This document shows positions 35,782 to 45,429 of a DNA stretch of 64,000 bases, piece after piece. How positions within the stretch are numbered: the stretch's first letter is position 1; every line of letters starts with the position of its first letter. The notes under the pieces were generated by a model. The model was not told the DNA's origin, did not search any database, and worked only from the letters and a program-made list of their open reading frames with translations. Location of the stretch: NCBI GenBank assembly GCA_049426725.1, contig JBMSYN010000001.1, positions 124,001 to 188,000 on the forward strand, given 5' to 3'. This stretch comes from UBA961 sp049426725. Its GTDB lineage: Bacteria > Bacteroidota > Ignavibacteria > Kapaibacteriales > UBA961. The position numbers and the translations under genes are program-made.

Positions 35782-37676
35782 TCTTCAAGGTAGGTATAAC
35801 CGTATAAACCGGATCTGTAAATCGTAAGGAATTCTTTTCCTTCGGCAACGCTGATTCTTCCATCTTTCACAGAGTTACTTACCCAAGTTTCCATTGTTCT
35901 AACCAATTTCTTTGCAGAAAATTGTACATAGTCCAATACATCGGCAACAGATTCACCATCGATGACTTGATCAATGCTATATCCTTTCCCATCAATTGAA
36001 ACATGCACAGCATTGGTATCGCCAAACAAATTGTGCAAATCTCCTAGAATTTCCTGATAAGCACCAACTAGGAAAACTCCAAGATAATATGGTTGATTTT
36101 CTTTAAACTCATGCAAGGGCAGATTGGGCATAGCATCTCTTGTACCAATGAACTTATCTATCTTCCCATCAGAATCACATGTGATGTCCTGCAAAGTACC
36201 TTCACGCATCGGCTTCTCATTCAAACGATGAATCGGCATGATGGGAAACAATTGATCCACGGCCCACATATCCGGAAGAGATTGAAAAAGAGAGAAGTTG
36301 CAGAAATATTTATCAGACAATAATTTGCTGAGATATTTCATTTCTTCTGGTGGTTGTTTCATTGCATCGGCAAGATCGCGTACTTCCACCGCAATCGTCC
36401 AAAAGAGCTGCTCTACTTGCGCTCTGGTATGCAAATCCAACAAACCAAGATTGAATAAATCCAAAGCTTCTTCTCTATTATGCTGTGCATCATGCCATGA
36501 CTCAATCATTGTTCTGGCAGACAAACGCTTCAGAATTGTCTTCAATTCAATCACAATTTCATGATCGGTTTCTTCAATCTCCACATCCTTCCCACCAACT
36601 GTAGGAATGGATGATTTTTCAAGTACATTAAACACAAGAATGGAATGATGAGCGGTTAATGCTCTTCCCGATTCAGTCACAATGTTTGGATGATTGAAAC
36701 CATGCTTATCAGCAGCATCCTTTAAAGTATAAATGGCATCATTTGCATATTCTTGAATGGAATAATTGATGCTATTCACAGCCGAGGATCGCGTGCCATC
36801 ATAATCAACACCCAAACCACCACCTATGTCAACGAATTCAACATCACAGCCAATCTTCTGCAATTGAACAAAAAATTGAGCCACTTCTCTCAAACCTGCT
36901 TTAATCTTTCTGATATTGGTGATTTGACTTCCAAGATGAAAGTGAATGAGTTTGATACAATCTTTGATTCCTTCTTTCTCGGCATATTCTATTGCTTCGA
37001 TCAATTCACCGGCATTCAAACCAAATTTTGATCCATCCCCACCGGATTCTTCCCACTTTCCCGAACCTGATGCCGCAAGTTTGATGCGAATGCCAATATT
37101 TGGCTTTACATTCAAACGTTTGGACAGCGATCTAATAAGCTTTAACTCATTCAACTTTTCAACGACGATATAGATTTTCTTGCCCATCTTTTGAGCAAGC
37201 AAAGCAAGCTCAATAAAATCCTCATCTTTATAGCCATTGCATATGATCAAAGCATCAGGATTATCCATGATAGCAAGAACCGCATGCAATTCAGGTTTTG
37301 ACCCGGCTTCCAAGCCAATAGAAAATCGTTTGCCCTGACGCACCAATTCCTCCACGACCGGTCTTTGTTGATTCACCTTAATAGGATACACACTATAATA
37401 TCTTCCATTATATCCATATTCAGAGGAGGCATTCTTGAAACAGGAAGAAATCATTTCAATGCGATCATCCAGAATGTCCGGAAATCGCAGGAGGACAGGC
37501 AAAGCAACATCCCGCAATGTCAATTCCTGAATCAATTCTTTCAGATCAATTGCCGGACCGGAATTTCTACGAGGGCTTACCGTAACATTTCCATGTTCAT
37601 TCACACCGAAATAGTCAATGCCCCATCCACCGACATTATACAATTCCAATGCATCTTCAATGCGCCATTTTCTCAA
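35778..37676 (-). CDS. speA: Biosynthetic arginine decarboxylase
   Basis: 632 residues. Fold III PLP enzyme: the PLP lysine in YSVYPIKVNQQRPVVEELV, GLEAGSKPELHAVLA, HFHLGSQI, FVDIGGGLGVDYDGT and VTESGRALTAHH are those of SpeA. It makes agmatine from arginine for polyamine synthesis. The start codon is a TTG at 37676 with GGAG eight bases before; no ATG lies near the N-terminus that aligns to the family. The next gene, namZ, overlaps its stop, a functionally unexplained pairing. Confidence 0.96.
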   Translation of the reverse strand: MRKWRIEDALELYNVGGWGIDYFGVNEHGNVTVSPRRNSGPAIDLKELIQELTLRDVALPVLLRFPDILDDRIEMISSCFKNASSEYGYNGRYYSVYPIKVNQQRPVVEELVRQGKRFSIGLEAGSKPELHAVLAIMDNPDALIICNGYKDEDFIELALLAQKMGKKIYIVVEKLNELKLIRSLSKRLNVKPNIGIRIKLAASGSGKWEESGGDGSKFGLNAGELIEAIEYAEKEGIKDCIKLIHFHLGSQITNIRKIKAGLREVAQFFVQLQKIGCDVEFVDIGGGLGVDYDGTRSSAVNSINYSIQEYANDAIYTLKDAADKHGFNHPNIVTESGRALTAHHSILVFNVLEKSSIPTVGGKDVEIEETDHEIVIELKTILKRLSARTMIESWHDAQHNREEALDLFNLGLLDLHTRAQVEQLFWTIAVEVRDLADAMKQPPEEMKYLSKLLSDKYFCNFSLFQSLPDMWAVDQLFPIMPIHRLNEKPMREGTLQDITCDSDGKIDKFIGTRDAMPNLPLHEFKENQPYYLGVFLVGAYQEILGDLHNLFGDTNAVHVSIDGKGYSIDQVIDGESVADVLDYVQFSAKKLVRTMETWVSNSVKDGRISVAEGKEFLTIYRSGLYGYTYLEE

Positions 37677-37740
37677 GGAAGTAACTCCATAGTCAAGAAT
37701 TTTGTGGAAATTTTTCGAAGGAAATTAAACAAACAATGGG

Positions 37741-37748
37741 CAAAAATA
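37741..37748 (-). promoter_or_regulatory. -7 promoter element of speA-namZ
   Basis: On the minus strand TATTTTTG, a full match to TAnnTTTG, about 65 bases before the TTG start codon of speA. No TTG at the proper -33 distance is visible. Confidence 0.4.
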
Positions 37749-37803
37749 CGCTTGTTTCACCAATTAACATGGTATTTCAGAGGAATTTTCAAGGGCTTAT
37801 GAT

Positions 37804-37833
37804 TTGATGGTCATGTTAAAAATTGTGTATATT
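37804..37833 (+). promoter_or_regulatory. Candidate promoter of fur-topA
   Basis: TTGATG (37804-37809), 18-base spacer, TATATT (37828-37833). It would start transcription near 37840, about 23 bases before the first ATG of the fur-like gene. Confidence 0.35.
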
Positions 37834-37862
37834 GACCGGCTCTGAGCATTTTTTTCTTCACA

Positions 37863-38354
37863 ATGGCATTCTCATCGATTCTTTGCCCTAATATGGTCAA
37901 TCCCGTTTCAATAGAACAATTAAAGAAGGATTTTGCCGACTTCCTCAAGCAGAAAATGTACAGAAACACTCAGGAACGTTTTCTGGTTTTGGAGCATATT
38001 GCCTCATTGGATAGACATTTTAGTGCTGATGAATTGTATATTCACATCAATTCGAAAGGTGCCAGAATATCTCGAGCAACAATCTACTCTACATTGGATT
38101 TGCTCACGAAATGTGGAATTTTAACCAAGCATAGGTTTCAATCAGAGAGTGCTCATTTTGAACTTTCTGCTCGGAAACCGAACCATGATCATCTGATTTG
38201 CGTTGAATGTGGTCATATCATCGAGTTTAATGTCGAAAAACTACATTCAATTGAAAAAGATGTATGTGCACAATTTGAATTTACGCCAATGAAGCACTCT
38301 TTGCAGATTTTTGGGGTATGCAAAGACATCAATACTTGTCAATACAATAAATAA
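37863..38354 (+). CDS. Fur family transcriptional regulator
   Basis: 163 residues; a second start at 37893 would remove ten residues. Winged helix with HFSADELYIHI, ISRATIYSTLDLLTKCGIL, the metal site HFELSARKPNHDHLICVECGHI and the second zinc pair CKDINTC. The structural CxxC...CxxxxC zinc site is complete. It could be Fur, Zur or PerR; the sequence alone does not decide. The lone placement before topA (eight bases gap) makes an operon with it. Confidence 0.9.
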   Translation: MAFSSILCPNMVNPVSIEQLKKDFADFLKQKMYRNTQERFLVLEHIASLDRHFSADELYIHINSKGARISRATIYSTLDLLTKCGILTKHRFQSESAHFELSARKPNHDHLICVECGHIIEFNVEKLHSIEKDVCAQFEFTPMKHSLQIFGVCKDINTCQYNK

Positions 38355-38362
38355 TACCATCC

Positions 38363-40795
38363 ATGGCTAAACATCTCGTCATCGTTGAATCACCAGCAAA
38401 AGCTAAGACAATTGAAGGTTATCTTGGCAAGGATTATATCGTCAAAGCCTCTATGGGGCATATCCGCGATTTAGCTAAAGGAAATGGCGCTATTGATGTC
38501 CATCATGGCTTTAAACCTGATTACATCATTTCCGAAGGTAAGGAACACGTTGTTACGGAGTTGAAGAAATTAGCTAAAAAAGTTGATACCGTTTGGCTTG
38601 CTACTGATGAAGACCGTGAAGGCGAAGCAATTGCATGGCATTTATATGATGTCCTTGGTCTCAATGCGAATAATTCAAAACGTTTTGTATATCACGAAGT
38701 AACCAAAAAGGCTATTCTCAAGGCGATTGAACAACCTAGAGAAATCGATTATGATCTTGTGAATGCTCAACAAGCGCGCAGAGTTCTTGATCGCTTGGTT
38801 GGATTTGAATTGTCACCAATTCTCTGGCGCAAAGTCAGACCTTCCCTATCTGCAGGACGCGTCCAATCAGTTGCGGTGCGTTTAATTGTGGAACGTGAAA
38901 GAGAAATTCAAGAATTCAATGCTCAATCTTCATTCAAGATCACAGGAACTTTTGTACCTGAACATGAACCATTGCAGTTTCAAGCAGAACTTTCCACCAA
39001 GTTTGATACAGTAGAGGAAGCTGAGCAATTTCTTTCTCATTGCAAAAATGCTTCATATACCATTGGCAATGTAGAAACGAAACCCGGTAAGAAATCTCCT
39101 TCACCACCTTTTACTACCTCAACGCTTCAACAAGAGGCAAGTAGAAAGCTTGGGTTTTCCATTGACCGCACCATGCGCATAGCACAAATTCTCTATGAAG
39201 CCGGGCACATAACCTATATGAGAACAGATTCTGTGAATTTGTCAGACGATTCTATAGCATTATGCTCGAGTGAGATTGAAAGGTCTTTTGGTAAACAATA
39301 TGTTCAAACAAGGAAATATCAAAATAAGTCGAACAATGCCCAAGAGGCACATGAAGCGATAAGACCTACAGATTTTTCGGCTTCACCATCCATCGGAAAA
39401 GATGAGGATCGTCTGTATGACTTGATCAGAAAACGTGCAATTGCATCACAAATGGCAGATGCAAAGCTCGAAAAGACAACTGCGACAATTGAAATAAATC
39501 CTTCATCACCTCATAGATTCATTGCATCAGGCGAAGTGATAAAGTTCGATGGATTTCTTGCAGTATATTCTGAATCACAAGATGAAGATACAGAACAGGA
39601 AGATGAAAAAAGACTGCCTGCACTTCAAGTGGGAGAACAGCTTCACAATGAATCAATAAAAGCGATTCAACGATTTTCCAAACCGCCTGCACGATATACG
39701 GAAGCAAGTTTGGTAAAGAAATTGGAAGAATTAGGCATTGGCAGACCAAGTACTTATGCTCCAACAATATCAACAATTCAAAAAAGAAATTATGTAATAA
39801 AAGATACTCGCGATGGGAAAAAACGCGAATATCTATCTCTTACTTTGATAAATGGTGAAATCACAAAAGAAGTGCTTTCGGAAAATCATGGAGCTGAAAA
39901 GTCTAAATTGTTCCCAACCGATATCGGGATGGTTGTCAATGATTTTCTTGTGAAAAACTTTGGCAATATCATTGACTATCATTTCACTGCTCATGTCGAA
40001 GAACAATTCGATGAGATTGCAAGAGGAGAATTGCAGTGGAATACAATGTTGCAAGAGTTTTATACTCCATTTCATTCTGAAGTAAACAAGATCATGTCGG
40101 GTCCACAAGGAAAAGCAAATAGTGCTCGTGAATTAGGTATTGATCCGATTAGTGGGATGACTGTCTATGCAACGCTCACACGCTTTGGCTCCGCGGTGCA
40201 AATTGGCGAGACAGGTGGTGATATACCTCCTAAGTTTGCGAGCTTAAAACAACATCAATCTATTTCCACAATCACACTCGAAGAAGCCCTAGATCTCTTT
40301 AAGCTTCCACGTTCTCTGGGTATGTTCGAAGAAAAAGAAGTCAAAGTTGGTATTGGTAGATTTGGTCCTTACATAGTTCATAACTCGGTATTTACTTCAC
40401 TCAAAGCAGAAGATGATCCATATACAATTGAATTGGATCAAGCAATTGAACGGATCATACAAAAGAGAGAAGTTCAAGCAGCAAGACTCATCAAAGCATT
40501 TCCGGAACAGTCAGAAATCACGATTGTTAATGGAAGATTTGGTCCCTATGTGAGTTATGGGAAAAGCAATGTAAAGATTCCCAAAGGCACAGATCCCTCA
40601 TCTCTAACTCTTGAACAATGTCATGAACTAGCAAAAGATCAAGGGAAAACTTTGGAGAAATATCCTGCAAAAGGAAAGAAAGCTGCCGGTACAAAAGAAG
40701 AGAAACCCGTAAAAAAAGCGGCAACGAAAAAAGCGGCAACAAAAAAAACAACTGCAAAAAAAACTACTACGAAAAAGGTGAAGAAGAAGGACTAA
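38363..40795 (+). CDS. topA: DNA topoisomerase I (type IA)
   Basis: 810 residues. TOPRIM domain IVESPAKAKTIEGYLG with DEDREGEAIAWH, active-site Tyr in TYMRTDSVNLS, GRPSTYAPTI. The C-terminus has two GRFGPYI/V repeats rather than clear four-cysteine zinc ribbons, then a Lys/Ala/Thr-rich tail (last about 40 residues), as often seen in FCB and actinobacterial TopA, that binds DNA. It relaxes negative supercoils. Stop abuts the convergent gene with no spacer. Confidence 0.97.
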   Translation: MAKHLVIVESPAKAKTIEGYLGKDYIVKASMGHIRDLAKGNGAIDVHHGFKPDYIISEGKEHVVTELKKLAKKVDTVWLATDEDREGEAIAWHLYDVLGLNANNSKRFVYHEVTKKAILKAIEQPREIDYDLVNAQQARRVLDRLVGFELSPILWRKVRPSLSAGRVQSVAVRLIVEREREIQEFNAQSSFKITGTFVPEHEPLQFQAELSTKFDTVEEAEQFLSHCKNASYTIGNVETKPGKKSPSPPFTTSTLQQEASRKLGFSIDRTMRIAQILYEAGHITYMRTDSVNLSDDSIALCSSEIERSFGKQYVQTRKYQNKSNNAQEAHEAIRPTDFSASPSIGKDEDRLYDLIRKRAIASQMADAKLEKTTATIEINPSSPHRFIASGEVIKFDGFLAVYSESQDEDTEQEDEKRLPALQVGEQLHNESIKAIQRFSKPPARYTEASLVKKLEELGIGRPSTYAPTISTIQKRNYVIKDTRDGKKREYLSLTLINGEITKEVLSENHGAEKSKLFPTDIGMVVNDFLVKNFGNIIDYHFTAHVEEQFDEIARGELQWNTMLQEFYTPFHSEVNKIMSGPQGKANSARELGIDPISGMTVYATLTRFGSAVQIGETGGDIPPKFASLKQHQSISTITLEEALDLFKLPRSLGMFEEKEVKVGIGRFGPYIVHNSVFTSLKAEDDPYTIELDQAIERIIQKREVQAARLIKAFPEQSEITIVNGRFGPYVSYGKSNVKIPKGTDPSSLTLEQCHELAKDQGKTLEKYPAKGKKAAGTKEEKPVKKAATKKAATKKTTAKKTTTKKVKKKD

Positions 40796-42097
40796 TCACT
40801 TCATCACTCTTCTCCAGAAATCAGAAGAAATCTTAGGATCTTTGAGTTTGATCATCTGTTCAAAACCAGGATACCATGATCTAAAATGCTCACCTGACAT
40901 TCGAGCATCCTTGGCAGGATACACTCTCCCACCCGCTTCATGAACAATTTCATCAAAGTATGAGAGTAAATTCAATGTTTCACTTCCGCGCATCGGAAAA
41001 TCCATTGCCAATGTCATACCCGGCATTGGGAATGACAATAAACCTCGAGACTTGATAGTTCCAAATGATTTCAAGACAACCAGAAAAGACCCCATTTTTT
41101 TGGTTTGCATGTGCCGTACAATATGTTGAATAGACTCTTCAGCGGATTCATGAGGTATCACGCATTGATATTGCACGAAACCTTTCTTGCCATACAGTTT
41201 ATTCCAATCTTTCAATGAATCCAAAGGATAAAAGAAAGGAACATAATGTTGGATTTTCTTACTAACCTTTCGGATATTCTTTCGATAATACAATGAATTA
41301 AACATTTTCATTGTCCACTGATTTAGAAGATTTTCAGGAGCATTCAAGGGAATCGGGATGCCACCTTTCATTTCTTCAATGTGATCATGATGGATGAATT
41401 CGCCACTATTGAACAATCCTCTCATAAACTTACTTCCACCTGAAACACTGTCAAACCACGCTACTGTAAATGTTGAATCTTCTCTTTTGGATAATTGGAC
41501 ATATTCCGAATAACCGGTGAATCGCTCAGTTTTAGTGTTCATCATTGGAGAGACAATTTTGCTTAGCGTAAATTCCGCCCAAAGAATCACACCGGTTAAT
41601 CCCAATCCTCCAATAGTTGCATAAAATAATTCTGCATTTTCAGTTTCAGAACAAACAATCACCTCATCTGCATCTGAACGTTGCAATGCAAATCTTATAA
41701 CATGATTCCCAAAACTTCCCGCTTTGTGATGATTTTTTCCATGAATATCATTGGCTATCGCACCACCGATTGTAACATATCTGGTACCGGGGCTCACAGG
41801 TAAAAACCAGCCGCGAGGGACGATGATCGAGAGTATTTCCTTCAAGTTCATTCCTGCTTCAGTGCGCATGACACCATGAATATCATCAAAGTAAATAATC
41901 TTGTTCATGCCTGTTAGATCAATCAAATCACCGGCATCATTTAGACAACTATCACCATAACTTCTTCTCAATCCAATTGGAAGAATCAATCCCGTCGAAC
42001 TATCTAGGATGGATGACATCTGATCTTGCCAAGCCGGCTTGAAGATTGCCTTTGGATGAGAAATCGGAAAATTACCAAATGAATTCATCGTATTCAT
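40796..42097 (-). CDS. FAD-linked oxidoreductase of the DprE1 type (polyprenyl-phosphoryl-ribose 2'-oxidase-like)
   Basis: 433 residues. PCMH FAD-binding domain: GLRRSYGDSCLNDAG, RTEAGMNLKEIL, VSPGTRYVTIGGAIANDIHG then KNHHKAGSFGNHV, IGGLGLTGVILWAEF. These match DprE1 closely, including the DIHGKNHH segment. In mycobacteria DprE1 oxidises decaprenylphosphoryl-ribose to the 2'-keto form on the way to the arabinose donor. It overlaps the HAD-UbiA gene (ATGA), whose UbiA half resembles the phosphoribosyltransferase of the same pathway. No DprE2-type reductase follows. Calling the exact substrate is inference. Confidence 0.85.
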   Translation of the reverse strand: MNTMNSFGNFPISHPKAIFKPAWQDQMSSILDSSTGLILPIGLRRSYGDSCLNDAGDLIDLTGMNKIIYFDDIHGVMRTEAGMNLKEILSIIVPRGWFLPVSPGTRYVTIGGAIANDIHGKNHHKAGSFGNHVIRFALQRSDADEVIVCSETENAELFYATIGGLGLTGVILWAEFTLSKIVSPMMNTKTERFTGYSEYVQLSKREDSTFTVAWFDSVSGGSKFMRGLFNSGEFIHHDHIEEMKGGIPIPLNAPENLLNQWTMKMFNSLYYRKNIRKVSKKIQHYVPFFYPLDSLKDWNKLYGKKGFVQYQCVIPHESAEESIQHIVRHMQTKKMGSFLVVLKSFGTIKSRGLLSFPMPGMTLAMDFPMRGSETLNLLSYFDEIVHEAGGRVYPAKDARMSGEHFRSWYPGFEQMIKLKDPKISSDFWRRVMK

Positions 42098-43530
42098 ATC
42101 GTTGCTGCAATAACAGTAAACACAATGATAAACAGTACGATATATGTCATTGGAGTTCTCGCCATCGTTATGATGGGATCATCATGCATTTTCCCCCTAT
42201 GGGCAATAAACCACAATTGCAATAACCATGTGAGAATCACAGGACACAATATCCAAAGATAATGAGGATGTGCATACAATTGAACGACTGCATCGCTATT
42301 GATATACAATGCCAGTACCAAAATAGACAACATGGCAGAAGCCAAACCGGCCATCAGCAAAATCAATTCATCACCGATACCATATCCCCTGCCGGGTATT
42401 GAAGTTATGGACTCTTTTCTTGAAATGATTTCAGAATAGCGTTTGACAAAAGCCAGACTTATAAAGAAAAACATCGAAAATCCCATAAACCATTCACTCA
42501 AGGGAACATCTACGGTTTCTGCTCCGGCAATAAGCCGCATTGTATATAATCCTGCCAATAACATCACATCCAGTATGGCAATCTTCTTTCCAAATACGCT
42601 ATAAAATGTCGTAGCAATAGCATAAGCAAACAATACATACATTACATCAATTGGCAATAGTGCAAGTCCGATACAGATTGATGAAATCAATAATCCACAA
42701 TACAACATTAAACCATGCGGGATTGAAATCTCGCAAGAAGCCAAAGGTCTCTTTTTCTTATTTGGATGAATTCTGTCTGATTGAAGGTCTAATATGTCAT
42801 TGAGCACATACACAGAAGATGCCATCAAGCCAAAAACCACAAATGTGATAAAGAGTAATCCTGCAAACTGAATTGATAGAGTATGAGCCAAGAATGCAGG
42901 AAGAAATACAAGCGTATTTTTAACCCATTGATACAATCGAATCTGATGAAGATATGATGAGAGATTCCCTTTGATTTCATCATCTATAATAGTCACATGG
43001 TCATGTTCACGAAGAAGTATGCTCGTGATAGTAGGTTTTGCACCAACATAAAAAACACCTTTTGCATACTTCCAAATCGGCAAATCGGCATGATCATTCC
43101 CGATATATGCAAATGCTCGACCTTCCGCATGTTCTTGAATGGCTTGTGCCTTATTCTCACCTTTAAGATTTACTGTGCTTGTTGAAGCAATCACCTCGGA
43201 AATACCAGGGACATTCCTCTGAACTTCTAATGCAATATCTTGCAATGCGGCAGTTGCTAATACTACAGGGATGTCTGCATCAACATGTTTTTGAATGATA
43301 TTCAATACCTCTTTATTGAAAGGCAATAAAGAGACTGATGGAATACCTGCATGATGTAAACAATAGAATTTAAAAGACAATTTGCCTTTCAATAAAGATA
43401 GCAATGCACCGAATAAAAGCCATGGTGATCGCAATATCAAAGCTATTTGTTCCCATAGCGAATCCGTTTTCAACAATGACCCATCTAAGTCAACATACAA
43501 AACGGAATATGTGATCGATTTTGGATTCAT
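42094..43530 (-). CDS. HAD phosphatase-UbiA prenyltransferase fusion (DPPR synthase-like)
   Basis: 478 residues. Residues about 8-190 form a HAD-type phosphatase (YVDLDGSLLKTDSLWE, VLATAALQDIALEV, FAYIGNDHADLPIW). Residues about 195-478 form a UbiA-type membrane enzyme with eight or nine TM helices: QWVKNTLVFLP, NDILDLQSDRIHPNKKKRP and a second motif after YSVFGKKI. The HPxKxxRP variant is that of phosphoribosyl-1-diphosphate:polyprenyl-phosphate transferases. The fused HAD could remove the 5-phosphate of the product, then DprE1 would act. This is an inference from domain order. Confidence 0.87.
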   Translation of the reverse strand: MNPKSITYSVLYVDLDGSLLKTDSLWEQIALILRSPWLLFGALLSLLKGKLSFKFYCLHHAGIPSVSLLPFNKEVLNIIQKHVDADIPVVLATAALQDIALEVQRNVPGISEVIASTSTVNLKGENKAQAIQEHAEGRAFAYIGNDHADLPIWKYAKGVFYVGAKPTITSILLREHDHVTIIDDEIKGNLSSYLHQIRLYQWVKNTLVFLPAFLAHTLSIQFAGLLFITFVVFGLMASSVYVLNDILDLQSDRIHPNKKKRPLASCEISIPHGLMLYCGLLISSICIGLALLPIDVMYVLFAYAIATTFYSVFGKKIAILDVMLLAGLYTMRLIAGAETVDVPLSEWFMGFSMFFFISLAFVKRYSEIISRKESITSIPGRGYGIGDELILLMAGLASAMLSILVLALYINSDAVVQLYAHPHYLWILCPVILTWLLQLWFIAHRGKMHDDPIITMARTPMTYIVLFIIVFTVIAATI

Positions 43531-43568
43531 GAAGGAGTCTATGGTAGAACAATTGTCTATGTGATGTA

Positions 43569-43576
43569 CAAAAATA
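43569..43576 (-). promoter_or_regulatory. -7 promoter element of the HAD-UbiA/DprE1 operon
   Basis: On the minus strand TATTTTTG, a full match to TAnnTTTG, about 38 bases before the ATG at 43530. The -33 element is not clear. Confidence 0.4.
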
Positions 43577-43683
43577 CGGGAAATAGTCCTTGGATTGGCG
43601 ATTCATGAAATGTAATAAGCAGTGAATTTTGTAAATTATTACATTAAAAAGCCATATTCTGTCATAGACTTTCCGATTTATCG

Positions 43684-45429
43684 ATGCTTTCCACATTATC
43701 CATACGGAATTTCATACTCATTGAGTCTGCAGATATTGAGTTTGAACCCGGATTCACCGTCATTACCGGTGAAACGGGTGCCGGGAAGTCCATTGTGATT
43801 GATGCACTCCTTTGTGCATTGGGAGAACGCGCGCAGGGCGATATTCTTAAAAGAGGTTGTGAAAAGGGGTATGTCGAGGCAATATTCACTGTGAAAGCCG
43901 ATTTACCACTACCCACTGACTTATTTGAAGAAGGGTATCTAGAACCAATAGACACTGATTTAAACAGATCAATCATCATTAGAAGAGAATTTACTTCTAA
44001 AGGCATCAATCGATCATTTATCAATGATTCACCGGCAACCGCTTCAATGGCGAGGGCACTTGGCGAATCACTCATCGATTTTCATGGTCAACATGATCAT
44101 CAATCACTACTCAAAGTTGAATCACATCTATCATTGCTTGATAATGTTGCTCATGTTGAAAAAGAAAGATCAGCTTATGAAAAACAATGGCTTGCTAACA
44201 AAGAATTGAATGTTCAATACACAAAACTCATAACACGCAAGGATGAAATCATAAAAAATAAAGAGCAAGTATTGTTTGCTTTGAATGAAATTGAGCAGAT
44301 TGAACCCAAAATTGGCGAATTGCAAGAGTTGGAAACTGAATTTTCTAAGATCAAACATTCAGTATTTATTCAAGAAAAAATCCAACACATTCTTCGAATA
44401 CTTAATGATGAGCAGATGTCCGTTCTGAACTTACTCGGAAAAATACGGACAGACCTCACTGATTTATCTACTATTGATCCTGATTATTCGACTTTACTGA
44501 AAGAATTATTTTCCGCGCATGCTTCTCTTGATGAAATATTTAGAGCAGTCCAATCCAAGCAATCTGATGATGTTGCTATTGATCCTGATATCATTCAGGA
44601 AAGAATGGCAAAGTTAGTTTGGCTAAAGAAAAAGTATGGATCCATGGAAAGAGTGTTTGAAGTTTGGGATGAACTCAAAAAAGAAGCATTGCTTTCTGAA
44701 GACATTGATGGCGAAATATCAAGACTTTCTGATCAATTACTGGAATCCAGCATTCAACTCGGTAAAAAAGCTCATGCATTGTCAAAGAAACGCAACTCAG
44801 CTATTTCTTCTACATCTAGTCAAGTTGAATTGATGCTCACATCAATGGGAATTGCCAATCCCACATTTACAATTCATTGTCAGCAAACCCACACTGATGA
44901 AAACACAAAAGATAAACTCTATGCAATGATTGATGGAAAGAAATATATTGCCTTTCAAAGTGGTATAGATATGGTAGAGTTCATGATTTCTCTAAATTCT
45001 GGTGAGCAACAGAAATCTCTCATAAAGGCTGCCTCCGGAGGTGAGATTTCCAGAATCATGTTGGCACTCAAATCATTGATTAATGAGAAGGCAGGTGTAC
45101 CCTCCATGGTTTTTGATGAAATAGATACCGGCATTAGTGGAAAGATTGCTCGTAAAGTTGGAAATGTCATGCATGGTCTTGGAAAAAATAAACAGCTCAT
45201 AGCCATTAGTCATTCACCACAGATAGCTTCACTGGCCAATCAACATATTGTCGTACATAAATCTGTACATAAATCAAAAACCAATGTGAAAGTCAGCATA
45301 GTGAATGAAGAAGAACGCATTACTGAGATTGCAACATTGCTGAGTGGCGAAAACATCACTCAAACATCATTACAGACAGCAAAAGAATTATTAGAAGCTA
45401 AAGACCTTCATCAAGGGAATACATTATGA
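43684..45429 (+). CDS. recN: DNA repair protein RecN
   Basis: 581 residues. SMC-like ABC ATPase: IRNFILIESADIEFEPGF, Walker A GETGAGKS, then GERAQGDILKRG, the DFHGQHDHQSLL motif, a central coiled coil (about 150-370), signature AASGGEISRIMLALK and Walker B VFDEIDTGISGKIA. RecN works in double-strand-break repair. Its stop overlaps the following HD gene (ATGA). Confidence 0.96.
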   Translation: MLSTLSIRNFILIESADIEFEPGFTVITGETGAGKSIVIDALLCALGERAQGDILKRGCEKGYVEAIFTVKADLPLPTDLFEEGYLEPIDTDLNRSIIIRREFTSKGINRSFINDSPATASMARALGESLIDFHGQHDHQSLLKVESHLSLLDNVAHVEKERSAYEKQWLANKELNVQYTKLITRKDEIIKNKEQVLFALNEIEQIEPKIGELQELETEFSKIKHSVFIQEKIQHILRILNDEQMSVLNLLGKIRTDLTDLSTIDPDYSTLLKELFSAHASLDEIFRAVQSKQSDDVAIDPDIIQERMAKLVWLKKKYGSMERVFEVWDELKKEALLSEDIDGEISRLSDQLLESSIQLGKKAHALSKKRNSAISSTSSQVELMLTSMGIANPTFTIHCQQTHTDENTKDKLYAMIDGKKYIAFQSGIDMVEFMISLNSGEQQKSLIKAASGGEISRIMLALKSLINEKAGVPSMVFDEIDTGISGKIARKVGNVMHGLGKNKQLIAISHSPQIASLANQHIVVHKSVHKSKTNVKVSIVNEEERITEIATLLSGENITQTSLQTAKELLEAKDLHQGNTL

